The translations under genes were made by a program, and so were the position numbers. A stretch of DNA of 64,000 bases from Margaritifera margaritifera (Eukaryota > Mollusca > Bivalvia > Unionida > Margaritiferidae). Within the stretch, counting starts at the first letter, position 1; each line of letters starts with the position of its first letter. The notes beneath the pieces were generated by a model. That model saw only the letters and a list, made by a program, of their open reading frames with translations. It was not told the DNA's origin and ran no database searches. Location of the stretch: positions 395,001 through 459,000 of the forward strand of contig JAQPZY010001579.1 of NCBI GenBank assembly GCA_029931535.1, given 5' to 3'. Positions 1-11,900 of the stretch are shown here, piece after piece.

Positions 1-1833
1 TGTTAGTGATTTACATCTATTCTTTTTCTGTAAATAGAATAAAGCTGATTGTTTCATATTTCAATACATAATTTGTTTTCCTCTGCCAGCAATACTTAAC
101 ATGCATAAATTCTTTTTCTTCTGCTTTCAATATAAAATTACCCAGATCAGTGCAATCATATCTTCTAAAAGCCTGTTTTAGCCACTGAAACTCATTATCA
201 TATGTATTGGATTTAACCTATTTCATGAATCTGGTTTATACTTGGTATTGTTGTTTGAGACATTTTTCCTGCTTTTGACAAAATAATATCGAATAAAGAA
301 TGCTATAAGTTTATTTCCTTCACGTATTTTATTTTTCTTTATTTATATTTCTTTTCTTTGCTTTATTTTTTTCTATTCTTTTTTCTTTTTCTTTCAATCT
401 TTCTTTATTTATTTCCTTTCTCTATATTACTTTATGTTATATATCTGTCTGTGCTTCTTTATTTTTTTTCTATCTACCTCCCTTTTCAAAGAGCATCGTC
501 TCAAGCATTTGAAGTTCTATGTGCAGTTATACGGTATTTGTCCATTCTACCGTTTGTTTACTCACTAGGTGTTTATTTTCTTTATCTTTTCGACTGATTT
601 TAATCCAAGAGTAGTTAATCATGTTATAAGAGTAGGTGAAAAATATTGCTAACAGAACTGAGACAAAAAAGTGACGCTTGGAATCTAAGTTTCTAAAATT
701 GAGCGGAATTAACACAACTAAATACTATCACGTCAAGGGGACCCGGACACGATGGCATTTGCATATTAAAGAAGAAAAGGCTGGTTTTAAAAACTGCAAC
801 ACAAAAAATTAATAAATCATTATCGTTCACTCTTTAATACTGAGCTTGTACCAAGTCCGATCTAGATTGTCTGGGAGAAAACAATATTGGAAAACTCGAC
901 ATAAATCTAATCAATCTTATGTATATTTCGTGAAGGTCAAAACCTTGTATATTCGTTTCTTGTCAGAACAAGCTCAACTAATGACCCTTCCTGTTCCCTG
1001 GCTTAGAGTTTTAGAATTTGATGCTGGTTTTGAATGTCAAAATAACCATAGCAATGCCAGTTTGAAGATATTTATGTGGCCTTACCTTTCCTTCATAGGA
1101 TATTTTATTGATTATTCAGCAACCGTGAATCATGCTACAACAATCTGAGATCTGTAGTAGAAAAGATCAGAGATTTTGCATAAATACTAGATGTTGAACT
1201 GCAAACCTTTCTATGTTTGGCCTTTTGACCAGTTTGTTTGACTCTTGCACATTTCTTCTTTATTTTGATTCTTTTCTGAGTCAATGCGTACATTACTTTG
1301 ATATGACTATACTGCAAGTTAAATACTTCAGTAATTATTGGGGTTGGGGAGGGGTGGCGGTAATCTCGACAAACTGTGATACCTTTAGATCACAAACAAT
1401 CGCCATGTTACAATGACGCATATACACCTGATTTCTTTTCCACAACTAGCTGAGGTAACTTGAATACAAGTTTTCTCATACTCGCTGACAATCCTTTCAT
1501 TTCGTTACTTCATAGCATGCATACGAACCGATGTATGTTTATAAGAAGGTGACATTCGGTGTATGATCTTATTAGAACGATATTGTTCCAATTTTTGTGC
1601 TGTCATGTCACAGTTTCTTTCTTTCAAACTCCTAGTGGATGGCGTTATGTATTTCGATGACATAAATTAATAATATGCATTTAATACAGAATATTTAAAT
1701 CAGCTGTGTGATCAGTAACATTCTCAAAGGCAATATTTTCGATTTTTACTGACAAGAATAATCAATTCGCATATTAGACGTTATAAGCAAATACACTAAC
1801 TTTTTATCAATGATAACTATATTTTTATTATTA
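1..1833. other. AT-rich stretch, no supported gene
   Basis: No gene can be supported here. Positions 310-480 are a pyrimidine-rich tract, strongly T/C-biased on the + strand, which yields a hydrophobic low-complexity frame. A 100-codon frame at 846-1148 has no recognisable domain, no splice context and no paralogue in the window, so it is treated as chance. Confidence 0.6.
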
Positions 1834-1841
1834 TTCTTAAA

Positions 1842-2011
1842 CGAGAGCCTAAGTAGCTCAGTTGGTAGAGCGTAAGACTCGTAATCCAAGGTTCGCCGGT
1901 TCAATACCAGCCCTGGTCAGCAGTTTCTGTGTGTTATTGAGAGAGGCACTTAGCTATAGCCAATAATGTGCTAAAAGCGCCAGTAAAAACAACAACCAAA
2001 AAAATAACATC
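1842..2011 (+). mobile_element. tRNA-derived SINE (tRNA-Lys-like head), copy 1
   Basis: The head has a tRNA A box (GTAGCTCAGTTGGTAGAGCG) and a B-box-like GGTTCAATACC. The anticodon-arm region resembles tRNA-Lys, but the sequence does not fold as an intact tRNA. A non-tRNA body follows, with GGCACTTAGC and CAATAATGTG blocks, then an A-rich tail. The same body recurs at 39.0 kb, so this is a SINE family and not a tRNA gene. The 8-base string TTCTTAAA flanks both sides (1834-1841 and 2012-2019) and is a plausible target-site duplication. Confidence 0.8.
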
Positions 2012-2019
2012 TTCTTAAA

Positions 2020-4200
2020 ATGGCATATATAAAAATAGATGTTGCTTCTTAAAATAGTTCACTGTGAAAATGCAAGCTAGCATTGTACTAATAGTGTCTT
2101 TTTACACTTCATTTTGAAAACAAAATCCACATCTATTAATTTAATATCCTGTCAGGAGTTAGTGCCACAATAACGAGAAGACAAAAAATGTCACAGCTTA
2201 AAGTTATTACAAACCTGCTACACATGAAATTAATATTCTTGCTTCAAATAGACTACCTGAAATAATTTTCCTGCTTCCTGCCTCTAATTCTTTTATTTTG
2301 CTTTCCTTCCAACGAAACACTATATGAAATATAGCTGAGACTTAAACCTTTTGGAAAGCTAATACTTGTTTCTGGCATTACTTTTGTGTTTATAGGATTT
2401 GTAAGAAAGTTTTGAGAAAAGTTTGGAATGAATATTGAAGGTGTTAGACATCCTAGTTTATCTTGATATATCGTCAATTCAGCAGTAAAGATTAAGCAGT
2501 CAGGTTAGACAGTAAAAAGTCGTACAGGTAATTGTAATGGCAATCCTGTGCATCACTCCGCTTGTGCTTTAGACCTAAATATCAACAAAACAACACACAA
2601 GCAATTCCATTAAGGACGCAACGACTAACATATATTTCTTCTAAATTGGACATTTTACCGAAAGACACGAGATGTACATTGACGGAAACTAATACGAAAT
2701 TTAGCAGATAGCTAAATTAGAGGAAGGTTTCTTTCTATCTTAATTCTTCGCTACTTCTTTTCATGCATGAATACAAATCGCAACTTTTGTTTTCGATTTT
2801 AATAAACATAATTAGTTATATTGGTAACTGTATTTAATACAGGTGCATCTGGTATTAGCAGACAATTCTGTATGCTGTATGGCACCAACACTAGTAAATT
2901 TTATCGTGTATAAATCACATTTTGGTTTAAGGGAGATAATTCTATCAGTCTTGTTGACTTAAAACTTTTACTTGAGTGATTTGCATCTTGGTGAGCATCT
3001 CGATGAGGGTTTTTTTTAAAAGCTTTATCTTCCTCGTTAGAATGGCACGTGAAAGGATATATATCAAAATGTTAATTTAAAAAAGTGTTTGCCCTCCTGC
3101 AACAAAATCGAAACCTTCTTAAATTTCGTAACCCTTTACATTTAAAATATATTAGACATTATAAAAAGCTGTTTTGGTCTAAAGTTTGTGCATACAGTAA
3201 ATGAGCAATACAGATGTGGTCTTCCCACTACTGGCTGTCACAAAAAGTTCCATACCTACTACAACGGTTTAGCAACACGAGAAACGACCGAAAAAAATGT
3301 GATGTCGGGTAATCCCCCACATGATAGCGCTCATGCGGGATTTCAAGTGACTCAAATAGTGTTTGCGCTTGAATATGTCGCCCAGGAATCCCTGGAACCA
3401 TCCACAAGTATTTGCACCCACTTCCGTGCCATGTTTCCTTGAAAATAAAAAAAGAAAAACAATTTGGTGGAGATAATTTATTAATCCTGATTTTCTTTGG
3501 AAATGGGCTAAGGAAATTGTCATACTTATACGTAGATAATCAGGGGAAGTGTCACTGAAAGGGGCACATTTAACTTTAGGCAGGCACGAATGAGCATAAG
3601 ACTCTTAGCTCCATTCTTGCATGGGAGACCTCTCTCCTTTTTATATTTATGAGTGCTATATTTGAAAAGCACCAACTAGAAAGCCAGAAGGTACTTACGT
3701 ACCCTAAATATGTATTGCTTGTTGCTCCAATGACCTCAGTTTCTCAATGGGTCCAGAATTGATCCAGGCTGGAAATTCCATCTCATCTGGAGGTATTATA
3801 TATGTGGTATTGTGACTATTATACATTGATACTAACCCTAAAGAAAATTGCATTATCTACGACCAATCTCCTCAACAGTATACGGTTTCCCCAAAAGACA
3901 AGCCGAATTTTAGGCAGAATTCAAACAACAATATTAGTGAGTGCTGTTGAGTTAGAACAGGAATGAGACGTGCAAGTTCTATCCAAAATGCCGATACAAA
4001 CCCAATAATGGTCTTTGTCCATTTGGTTATCACCAATATTCATTGATAAATATAGGAAAGCCTTGGAAAATTATTCCAGAATAGATGTAACTGCAGATCC
4101 TCTGTTTACATTTAATATAGGTCATGTCTCTCAATATTCAGTAACGCGATTTCCACAGGAATCTTATTATCCCAAAAATATGGTGCTCTTGCTGCAACAG
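2020..4200. other. AT-rich stretch, no supported gene
   Basis: No gene is supported. An 84-codon frame at 3188-3442 overlaps an equal-length frame on the other strand and has no recognised domain. Positions 3950-4214 lie directly upstream of the DIRS-type reverse transcriptase relic. They could hold decayed upstream element sequence, but I could not match them to a gag. Confidence 0.5.
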
Positions 4201-4214
4201 AACATTTGCAGTAA

Positions 4215-5513
4215 AGAACGAATAAGAAAGTTAGGGCTGATCGCATTGCTGGTTATTTTGATTTTGGACAAATACCAACACTTAGATATTTAGACAAGCA
4301 GCTACAGCGCATATAAATCATTTCATTGATAGTAAGATGTGGTCAGTCATGTACTCTACTTTTTGACGAGGTTGCTCAAATGTTTTAGGCTGTACAATCT
4401 GGTGTCTTATTAGCAAAACATGACATAAAATCAGCCTTTCGGCTACTCCCTAACACTCCTGCCAATTTTGTTATCTTAGGTTTTTAGCTGAACAGTAAAT
4501 ACTATTTTGACTAATGTATACCAATGGGAATACCTATCAGCTGTTCACCTTTGAAGAAACTTGCAACTTTCTTGGCACATGTGAAGAACTAAGTGTTCCT
4601 GTGGTTCATGAAAAACAACACAAACAGCAAGCCTTTCCCCAGTATTGATATGTTTAGGTCTAGATATTGCCACAATTGTATGGTGATATTGCTTCTAGTG
4701 CAGAAACTGTTAAATCGCAAAAGAAAAAAAGAAGATGTCTTCGGTAGGAAAATAAACTATCCATCGGCTGTTATAGTCCCTAATTGGATGACTTAATTTT
4801 GCTTGTCTGTTACTAGCATATGGCAGAAAGTTTTGTAGTAGGTTGATATATGTAACTATTGGGAGTTAGGAAACTGCACCATAAGGTTAGTGTATCTAGT
4901 AGGATGAAAGAAGACTAAAATATTTGATTACAGTTTTTGGAACATTGTAATGCTAAATTTGGGTGATACTCAAATGCATTGTTAGAGCTTTTAACAAATG
5001 GTGCAAGTTGGAAATCTTCAGGTTTTGGAATATATTTTCAAGAGAAATAAAAGCATGGGCTGTGGCCAAGGAGAATCCCTGTCAGACAATCACATAGATT
5101 ACTATTTTGGAAGTATTCACAGTTCTATAAGCAATATTTATTTAGCACGAAAAGTTGAGAAACAAAAAAGTAATCCTTCACATGATAACCAAGCAGTTTT
5201 TCATAGTAGTATCAAAAAGAAATCGTGCAACTCAAATGAATTCATGAAACTAGAGCGTGAATTAGTTTGTCAGACATTACAATTTAGCATCCTATGGAAA
5301 GCAGAGCACATTCCATGTTTTCAAAATGCTATAGCTTATTTAATTTTTTCTTTCAGATGAAAGAGATTGGGTACCAAATGAAGCAGAAAATACCAGGTAG
5401 ATTCCAAACCAAGTTAGGTTTGTATTCAATTCGAAGCATCCAGACTCTTTCAAAACGTTTTGTCGAGTAAAACATGGAAAAGGTACACGGCAGGAAAGAA
5501 GTGTTTCCAGTTT

Positions 5514-5516
<3 letters not shown>
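4215..5516 (+). pseudogene. DIRS-type retrotransposon relic: reverse transcriptase, RNase H and the start of a tyrosine recombinase
   Basis: Conceptual + strand translation follows the order of a DIRS/YR retroelement pol. Around 4225-4290 there is RIAGYFDFGQIPTLRYL, like the RT entry region. Near 4310-4380 comes INHFIDSKMWSVMYSTFDE. At 4391-4590 there is AKHDIKSAFRLLP, then IPMGIPISC and ATFLAHVKN, the RT core with the aspartate of DIKSAF. LNFACLLLAYGRKFCSRLI follows at about 4795-4850 and WLQFLEHCNA-like sequence at 4920-4955. RNase H signatures (LWKAEHIPCFQNAIAYL) lie near 5290-5345. The start of a recombinase (SSKTWKRYTAGKKCFQFC) is at 5463-5516, where it is cut by a (TA)n tract. In-frame stops (for example after VILGF) and several frameshifts make it dead. 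Family placement is secure; the exact DIRS subfamily is not. Confidence 0.8.
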
Positions 5517-5576
<60 letters not shown>

Positions 5577-5597
5577 ATATATTATATATATATAATT
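5517..5597. repeat. (TA)n microsatellite
   Basis: About 57 bases of pure AT alternation are followed by a slightly interrupted continuation. It sits exactly where the DIRS recombinase frame ends. Reading frames running through it on either strand are repeat artefacts. Confidence 0.97.
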
Positions 5598-5760
5598 TAT
5601 CCCAATCATCGTCATATTTCCATTCCTTCGTGTAGAGAAACCGACATCCGCAGCAAGGGCTTAGATTTCCGTTCTCCCTAACTTGATTTAATCTTCATAC
5701 GGGGTATAAGTCATTTCCATCTATAATTACGATTCGTGATAAGAGACTCTAAGACAGTTT

Positions 5761-5827
5761 AAAAAGAAACTGGGACAGTTTTAATGCTATAGAAAAAAGA
5801 AACTGGGACAGTTTTAATGCTATAGAA
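5761..5827. repeat. Two-copy direct repeat, unit about 33 bp
   Basis: The unit containing GAAACTGGGACAGTTTTAAT occurs twice back to back with almost no difference, which indicates a recent local duplication. Confidence 0.9.
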
Positions 5828-5829
5828 GA

Positions 5830-6995
5830 CTGACAATAAAGTAATGTGTCCCATTACTTGTTTAGAGAGCAACTTAAAAATCCTCCCACAATCCTCCAAC
5901 AAACATATTTCCATTTATTAGAGAAGTACCCAAACCAGAAAATAATTTTCTCCTCTCTTAAAATGCTCTGTATAATTCTCAGAACCAACTCTCAAAACTA
6001 CAGATCACACTCTGTCCATATTGGGGTGCGAACGAACGTGCCATAAATTGTATTCCAGAGAAACATATTAAGCTAAGGAGATGATATAAATTGGTAACTT
6101 ACGCTAGATACAATCAAATTCCTTTTAAACAGCAACAACCTAACTAGTCAGAACTGCACAATAATTTGATATCCTATATGCAGCTATTCCTAGTACTTAG
6201 CACTATGCTAACAATACTTCTAAGAAGTGCAGCAACCCCAGCCTTTGTTTCGATTATTTAATCATCTATAAGGTATTTAGCAGGCAAATAGGCAGCCACA
6301 AGAACAACATGTCCCAAACTGGGCTACAAGTTAGAACTACCCATAACAGATGGATGGCTAAACAAGACATGCGGAGGAAGGAATTTGATGTTATGGTGCA
6401 AGAGAACATTTCACTCCATCAACCTGCAAACTTCCATGTGATCCATTTAGCATGCATATGTTTTTAGTCCTCTAGCTGTTCCTTCGAATTCAAGGGCAGG
6501 GATTAAACTGTTTTAAAAATAGGATTTGACTAATCCATGTTATAATGGTTTTGAAAATGAAGGTTTTTGTATGTACTTTACCTCAAATTGGCTTTTATAT
6601 ATATGGCGCTCCAGGAGGAAGGTAACAAATTTATAAACAATGGCATATTGCCAAATATTAGTATCATGTGTATGAACGTGAAATATTTAGATATTATGAT
6701 AGTATGGAATGGTTTGCAATCAAGTCACTGGCCCTTGGCCCCCAAAGGCAAGGGCCAAATAGTAAAAAATACTAGAGTCTCATGAAACCATTTGGTACAG
6801 GATATTTATATCTTATTACATTAGAATGCATGTAGTACCGCGTTTAAAATAATGTGAAACCATTGATTTTCGTGTGTATCAATTTTCTTGGTTTCGCCAA
6901 AAAATTAATTTGCGTTGATACCTATACACGCGGATTGGAAAAGAGGGTCAGTTGTCTTCACATACGGATCATTATTCTCTGGGGCTTGAAATTTG
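5830..6995. other. AT-rich stretch, no supported gene
   Basis: Short frames only (66 and 72 codons), with no domain, splice context or paralogue in the window. Confidence 0.5.
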
Positions 6996-6997
6996 AG

Positions 6998-7365
6998 TGT
7001 TTAATTCGTCCCTACTAAGATTGGAACCTGGGTCCGCCGGTTACGGCACCAATCGCCTTGCCTGCGCGCACCAACCCCTCTACGCCCTCCACCATGAACA
7101 CATCCCCAAAAAAGGATGGAACATGGCAGCTGATATGAACAGTCGTGGGAATCCAGAGTGACTGTGAATTAGATCAGAGTTTAATTACTGGGTTGGCATG
7201 CGAGTCAGAATGCTACTCAGGAATATCCATATCAGCGGTATGTTCCATCCTTTTTGCGGGACGTCTACATGTTGGAGCGAGTATGGTTGTTGGTGCGTGC
7301 AGGCAAGCTGATTGGCTATGCAAACAGAGTACCCAGGTTCGAATCTCAGTAGGTACGAATTAAAA
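6998..7365. repeat. Inverted repeat of about 370 bp with tRNA-like sequence in each arm
   Basis: The left arm (about 6998-7135) and right arm (about 7236-7365) are reverse complements with moderate divergence. Both contain TTAATTCGT next to a B-box-like GGTTCGAATC or its decayed form, a GCGTGCAGGCAAG block and an AAAAAGGATGGAAC block. It could be two copies of a tRNA-related SINE in opposite orientation or a small foldback element. No target duplication was seen. Confidence 0.75.
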
Positions 7366-7399
7366 CATAGGTCCAACATGTATGATATTATACTTTCTA

Positions 7400-7515
<116 letters not shown>

Positions 7516-8059
7516 TATCACACTACGTATCATTTTTTATTTTGTAACAGTGCATTATAACTCACTGACTCACTTGCTCTATTATTCTAGTTAGCTAGCT
7601 ATTATCAAGCTATGTATGATTGTGAGTAGCTTGGGGTAGGCGGCTCTGATGAACCAGACCCTACAACAGAATTTGTGCAAAATTTACTTAACAGGGATAC
7701 ACCGATGCTTTTCTGTAGGAATACAACAGCACTAAAAGCTAAATATACAAATTTATTTCGAGCTTTGATATATTTCTTCAGTCCATCTTAGGTACTGGCA
7801 TAATTAATCATAAATACTTAAAACAATGTCGTATGCTAAAACAATACATGTATTAAAATATCAACTGCTAAAAGCGTTCAGGTAAAAACTATTAATTTCA
7901 AAGTGTTATAAACTATTACTGCACAGGAATGCAGATCGATAAGCATGTCGCTCAAATCTTATCGAACATATGGTTTGGATTTGTTGGGTTTAACGTCATT
8001 TTTCAGGACATTATAGACTATACATGGTGGCCAGAATAATTAATGAACATCCACTTTAC
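7516..8059. other. No supported gene
   Basis: AT-rich sequence with no frame, repeat or motif that I can support. Confidence 0.5.
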
Positions 8060-8680
8060 ACAATGTTAAATGATATGTGATTGAAAATGTATTCTTTTAT
8101 ACATCTTTGCCACAATTAATCTCTTTAATTCTTTTACTTCGTAATCATGTACAACGCGTCTTCCTCTAAATCAAAAGGATCTTTTGTCCTTCTCTCACTC
8201 CCATAAATCTATTTATAGTTATTATTTATATTGTTGTTGTAATAATAATAATGATAATAATAATAATAATACACTATCGCAAACAGTTTTTGAATGTATA
8301 CCAATGTATATTTCTTCCCTCGTTTCGCATAAAGAGAGGAAGAACTAATGATGCAAATAGTAAGAGACATAACTAAAGCGACAGTGATAAGGAGGATAAA
8401 CATACATGCATTGTAAAAAAAATAACAATCTTGGAGATATTGGATAAATAATTCTTTTTTGTCTCGGTCTGCAGATATAATGCAAAATAATCAATTCATT
8501 AACACAAACCTGATAAACATTGAGTGAATAAAATGTATCATATCACGTCGTGCAGGAAACCACTACAAAAATATATTAGATATATACGCAGTGACATACA
8601 TGGTAATCACCGTACTTCAAGTGTGCTATTCTGCACATGTTTATCGTTTATGGCAAGCAGCATACATTTTCAGCTCTCGG
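8060..8680 (+). repeat. Diverged segmental duplicate, partner of 13450-14080
   Basis: Alignable with 13450-14080 over most of its length. Shared landmarks are CACAACT(A/T)..TCT, ATCATGTACAACGCG, an imperfect (ATA)n tract, GCAAACAGTTTTTGAATG, ATGATGCAAATAGTA and AAAATGTATCATATCACGTC. No coding content is seen. It belongs to block A of the dispersed family that also covers 38.8-40.7 and 57.7-63.2 kb. Confidence 0.8.
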
Positions 8681-9029
8681 AAAACAGGTTTGAACCAACG
8701 TAAGATCAGAATGTTTCCTAATCATCTGATAATGGCCAGCAGTAATATTCATAGGGTTGCATCAATATTTTTTAAAAGTCTGAATTCTCAAACGACCCAT
8801 TTTCCGTTTATAATCTATTGAAGACACTTCCCAAACTAGTGATCAGAGCAAACAGGTAACATGTGTTTGAGCACTTACTAACCATATATGCACCCTACAA
8901 AGTTTTCATACGAACCTACAAGCGAGTGGGCGGAGAAGCCATCACCAGCGGCATTCTCAAAATACCTCTTTCTTCGATATTTTCAGTAAATGTTCCAAAA
9001 ATAGGGCCAGGGGAATAAAAAGTACATTA

Positions 9030-10190
9030 TTAGTGCGCATCTACAATAGTCACATATCTAGCCATCACAATTTTATAAAATACTCCAAGCACTGCGAGAA
9101 AAGAAGCGATGACAAACTGAATTTCAAAAATGCCCCCTTTTTGACACTGTTTCAGAAATCCGCCCCAAAATTGGGGAAGAGAAGAAAAGTTATACTTTAT
9201 TGCAAATCTAGACCAGCCACCTATTCAGCCTAAAAAGTTTCAAGAAAATCAACCAAGCAATGCTGAAAAAGAAGCGACTACGAGTTGAATTGTCATAAGT
9301 ATACCCTTTTCTCTCCAAAATATTATATCTGGCCTGCAAAGTTTCAATAAAATCGTACATACAATGTGCGAGAAAAACAGAAAAGTAGTCAACTCAATTC
9401 CCCGAATTGTCTATTGGACAATTTATTTTAACGAAAGGTCATACAAGGGTCAAAGGAAAAAAGTAAAACTTTATTGCGAACATCACCAATCCCAAACATG
9501 ACTTCAAAGATTCGTTAGGAGGTGTGGAGTGACAAGCAATAACAAGCTTTGACACGGATAGACAGACCGACGGACGGACATACGGATTAACAGACGGAAA
9601 TACTAACACACGGGGGTAATGGCAATATACCCGTTCTTCGCTAAAGTGCAGGAATAATATATTTTAAGCAGTTTAAGGAGAAAAGCAACGACAAATTTAA
9701 ATCTAAAAATTGACCTTTGTCCAAATTTTGAAGAAATCTCTCCAAATGTGGATCATAGAGAAAAGGTATAAACCTTAACCATATATCTAGCCTACAGTAT
9801 TTCATCAACATTCAACATCTTTCAGGCAACGTGAGAGAGGAAACGATGACGAATTGAATTCCCAGAATTATCCATTTTGGACATATGTTGAGAAATGTCG
9901 CGATAAACTTGTTCAAGAAAAATCTTCTTGCGCATATACAAAAACAACATATCGAACCTACAAAGTTTCAATAAATGTCTCCACATGGTGTGGGAGAGGA
10001 AGTGACGTAATAGTCGAATTATAACAATTGTCCTTTGTATTCGACAAAATTTAAAGAATCATCCTCTTTAATGTGTCCAAGAAAAATTCAACTCCCATTT
10101 ACCTCAAGCCACATATCTAGCATACAAAGTTCTCAGTGAAATCTTCCAAGCAACAAAGAAGCAGAAGTAATAACGAACTGAAACCCCACA
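9030..10190. repeat. Degenerate tandem array, period about 150-165 bp
   Basis: The landmark CATATCTAGCCTACAAAGTT recurs in diverged form near 9051, 9205, 9328, 9482, 9783, 9948 and 10112. Between landmarks each unit carries a GAGAAAAGAAGCGATGACAA-like block and an AATTGAATTTCAAAAATG-like block. Within the array at 9545-9650 is a GACAGACCGACGGACGGACA-like string. Arrays of this style are familiar from mollusc genomes (from memory, not checked). Confidence 0.8.
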
Positions 10191-10289
10191 AAACCCCATC
10201 TTGTAAGAAATGTCCAAAACGTGGAAGAGGACAAAAGAAAAACATTTTTGCGCTTCGAGCATATACGCTGGTTTTAAATATATAAAGCC

Positions 10290-11900
10290 GAGTATAAACT
10301 TTGTCATTATTTGTTATGTCTCCTTATACTTCTAATAAAGTCTGCTCAATAAATACGTTTTCGTCTTCTTCTTCTTTTTCCAGCATTTCAGTGACAAATA
10401 TGACCAAACATAATCAGCAAAAACGCCTATCTATCTAATTATTGTTATAATTGTGTACTTCTCTTTGCTATTCAAATTATCAAATTCCAATTAATATTTT
10501 TTTTTTTTTTTTTAAATCACTTTTTTGGTTATTATGTTTGTTGCTAATGAAAAATCCTCAACTATATCGACTTCTTACACAAACAAAAATAATGTCATTT
10601 CCATTCAGCCAGCAAGGTTGAATATTGACATTATATCACTGGATTCAACCTCGACAAGAGTCACATATAAGTTTTATTCCAAGACGTTTCTTTCAAGTGA
10701 TCTTGGCATGTCTCCAAGTATGCGTTGGTGCACGATGGTATCCATAATAAGACACTAAATATTGACATATCGACATCGGGTATAGCATGGCGATTTACTA
10801 CTATTTACATATGTCTTATTTCCTACTCATTGAAAATGCACCGACACAACCTATTCTGAAAAACACTGCGCTTCAAGTGATTTACTCAGAATACATTATT
10901 AATAACAGACCAAATTCAATGTCATTTCCATTCCAGGCCTGAGATCCAATTTTTCGCCTGGTCAACGCATAGATTCATGGTGTAGTCAAACGTTTTCGCC
11001 GTCCCGATCCCGTATATTTCCGCTTTGCAAGATCCAATTTTTGTAACTTGTTTATAGAAGGCGCGGCGAAACCCAATTGTTTTGAAAGTATGGAAAATGT
11101 AAGAATATACGTACTCAAGTGAGAGTTCAACCGAGCCTCTTCGAGCCCGTTGCAAACTTTGGAGACACTAGATAATTAGTTGGCCTGCTCAGAGAGCGGG
11201 TCATTGACTATCGTTCCTATTTCATAGCGAAAGTGACAATCTTTTTTATATCATAAGAGGCACATGCAAACTTTCTTTCGGAGATAGTGCTGCAAGTATT
11301 GAATCACAAAAAGCATCAAAATGTGTAATATAAAGGTCATCAAGTTTCATTAGTTTTTCAATGAGCGTGCCAATGTATTTTGGGCGTCTGTTTGCAGACC
11401 TAAAATTACCCTTTTGGCGTTCAATTTAGTACTGCTTTGCTTTGATCGCACCCGTTTTTATTTTAATAAAAGAATAGCTATTTGTTTGGCCTTGGTTCAA
11501 TTGTAAACGTTCGCTGACTCAGCTCAGCATATAGTCTTTTAATATGCTCGTCGCAATTATCTATCCAATGTAACCTGTGAGCTTCCTCCTGTAGTTCAAT
11601 TGTAATGAGTGCATAGGCGCAGCATAAAATGCTTAAATTATGTTTTGTTTTTTAGAAATGTCGAAGTTTTCTGATTAAAATATGCACCGGATGCTTTCTT
11701 GTTGATGCCTTTGTTCATTTGGCGACTTTGACTGTGGCAGCCTTGTTTTGTAGTTGCGTGTGGAATTTACACATTAAAGTAGGTAGTTGTCCCAACAAAT
11801 CTTGACAGTGGCCTTGATATTTCACGACTTTCTACTGCGCATTTACAAGCCTATCGGATGAGGGCGACGGCGCGTGAATCAGAAACAGCTTTACAACTGT
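10290..11900 (+). repeat. Block A of the A/C repeat family, partner of 59740-61270
   Basis: Collinear with block C at 59740-61270. Shared blocks include the CATAATCAGCAAAAACGC region, CAAGTGATCTTGGCATGTC, TATTGACATATC.ACATCGGG, a TTCCGATCCCGTAT-like string and CTTTCTTTCGGAGAT. The shared end is an ACGACTTTCTACTG...ATCGGATGAGGGCGAC region. The divergence pattern is even, as in an old duplicate or dispersed element copy. Confidence 0.85.
11090..11877 (+). pseudogene. Degenerate copy of the small two-exon membrane-protein gene found at 60544-61264
   Basis: The presumed second exon (11656-11877) aligns with 61046-61264. It starts after the same pyrimidine tract and acceptor (GTTTTTTAG) and reads KCRSFLIKICTGCFLV, then LATLTVAAL. 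It then loses frame in the membrane segment and contains stops, but ends in the same SDEGDGA-stop context. The donor-like AAGTGAGAG of the first exon is kept at about 11117. The TATA-box region is altered (TTTATAGAAGG). The start region is ambiguous because the ATGs are shifted relative to the intact copy. This is probably a dead paralogue. Confidence 0.55.

Noticed and set aside
846..1148. 100-codon frame with an acceptable composition
   Set aside because: No domain, no paralogue, no splice or promoter context, and surrounded by low-complexity sequence.
1842..1915. Possible functional tRNA-Lys gene
   Set aside because: Acceptor stem is not complementary, and the sequence continues into a SINE body shared with 39.0 kb.
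5340..5681. Tyr/Ile-rich reading frames on both strands across (TA)n; the same at 7312-7594, 31544-31833, 40459-40803 and 58514-58811
   Set aside because: They are read-through of TA, GT or GA microsatellites and have no other content.
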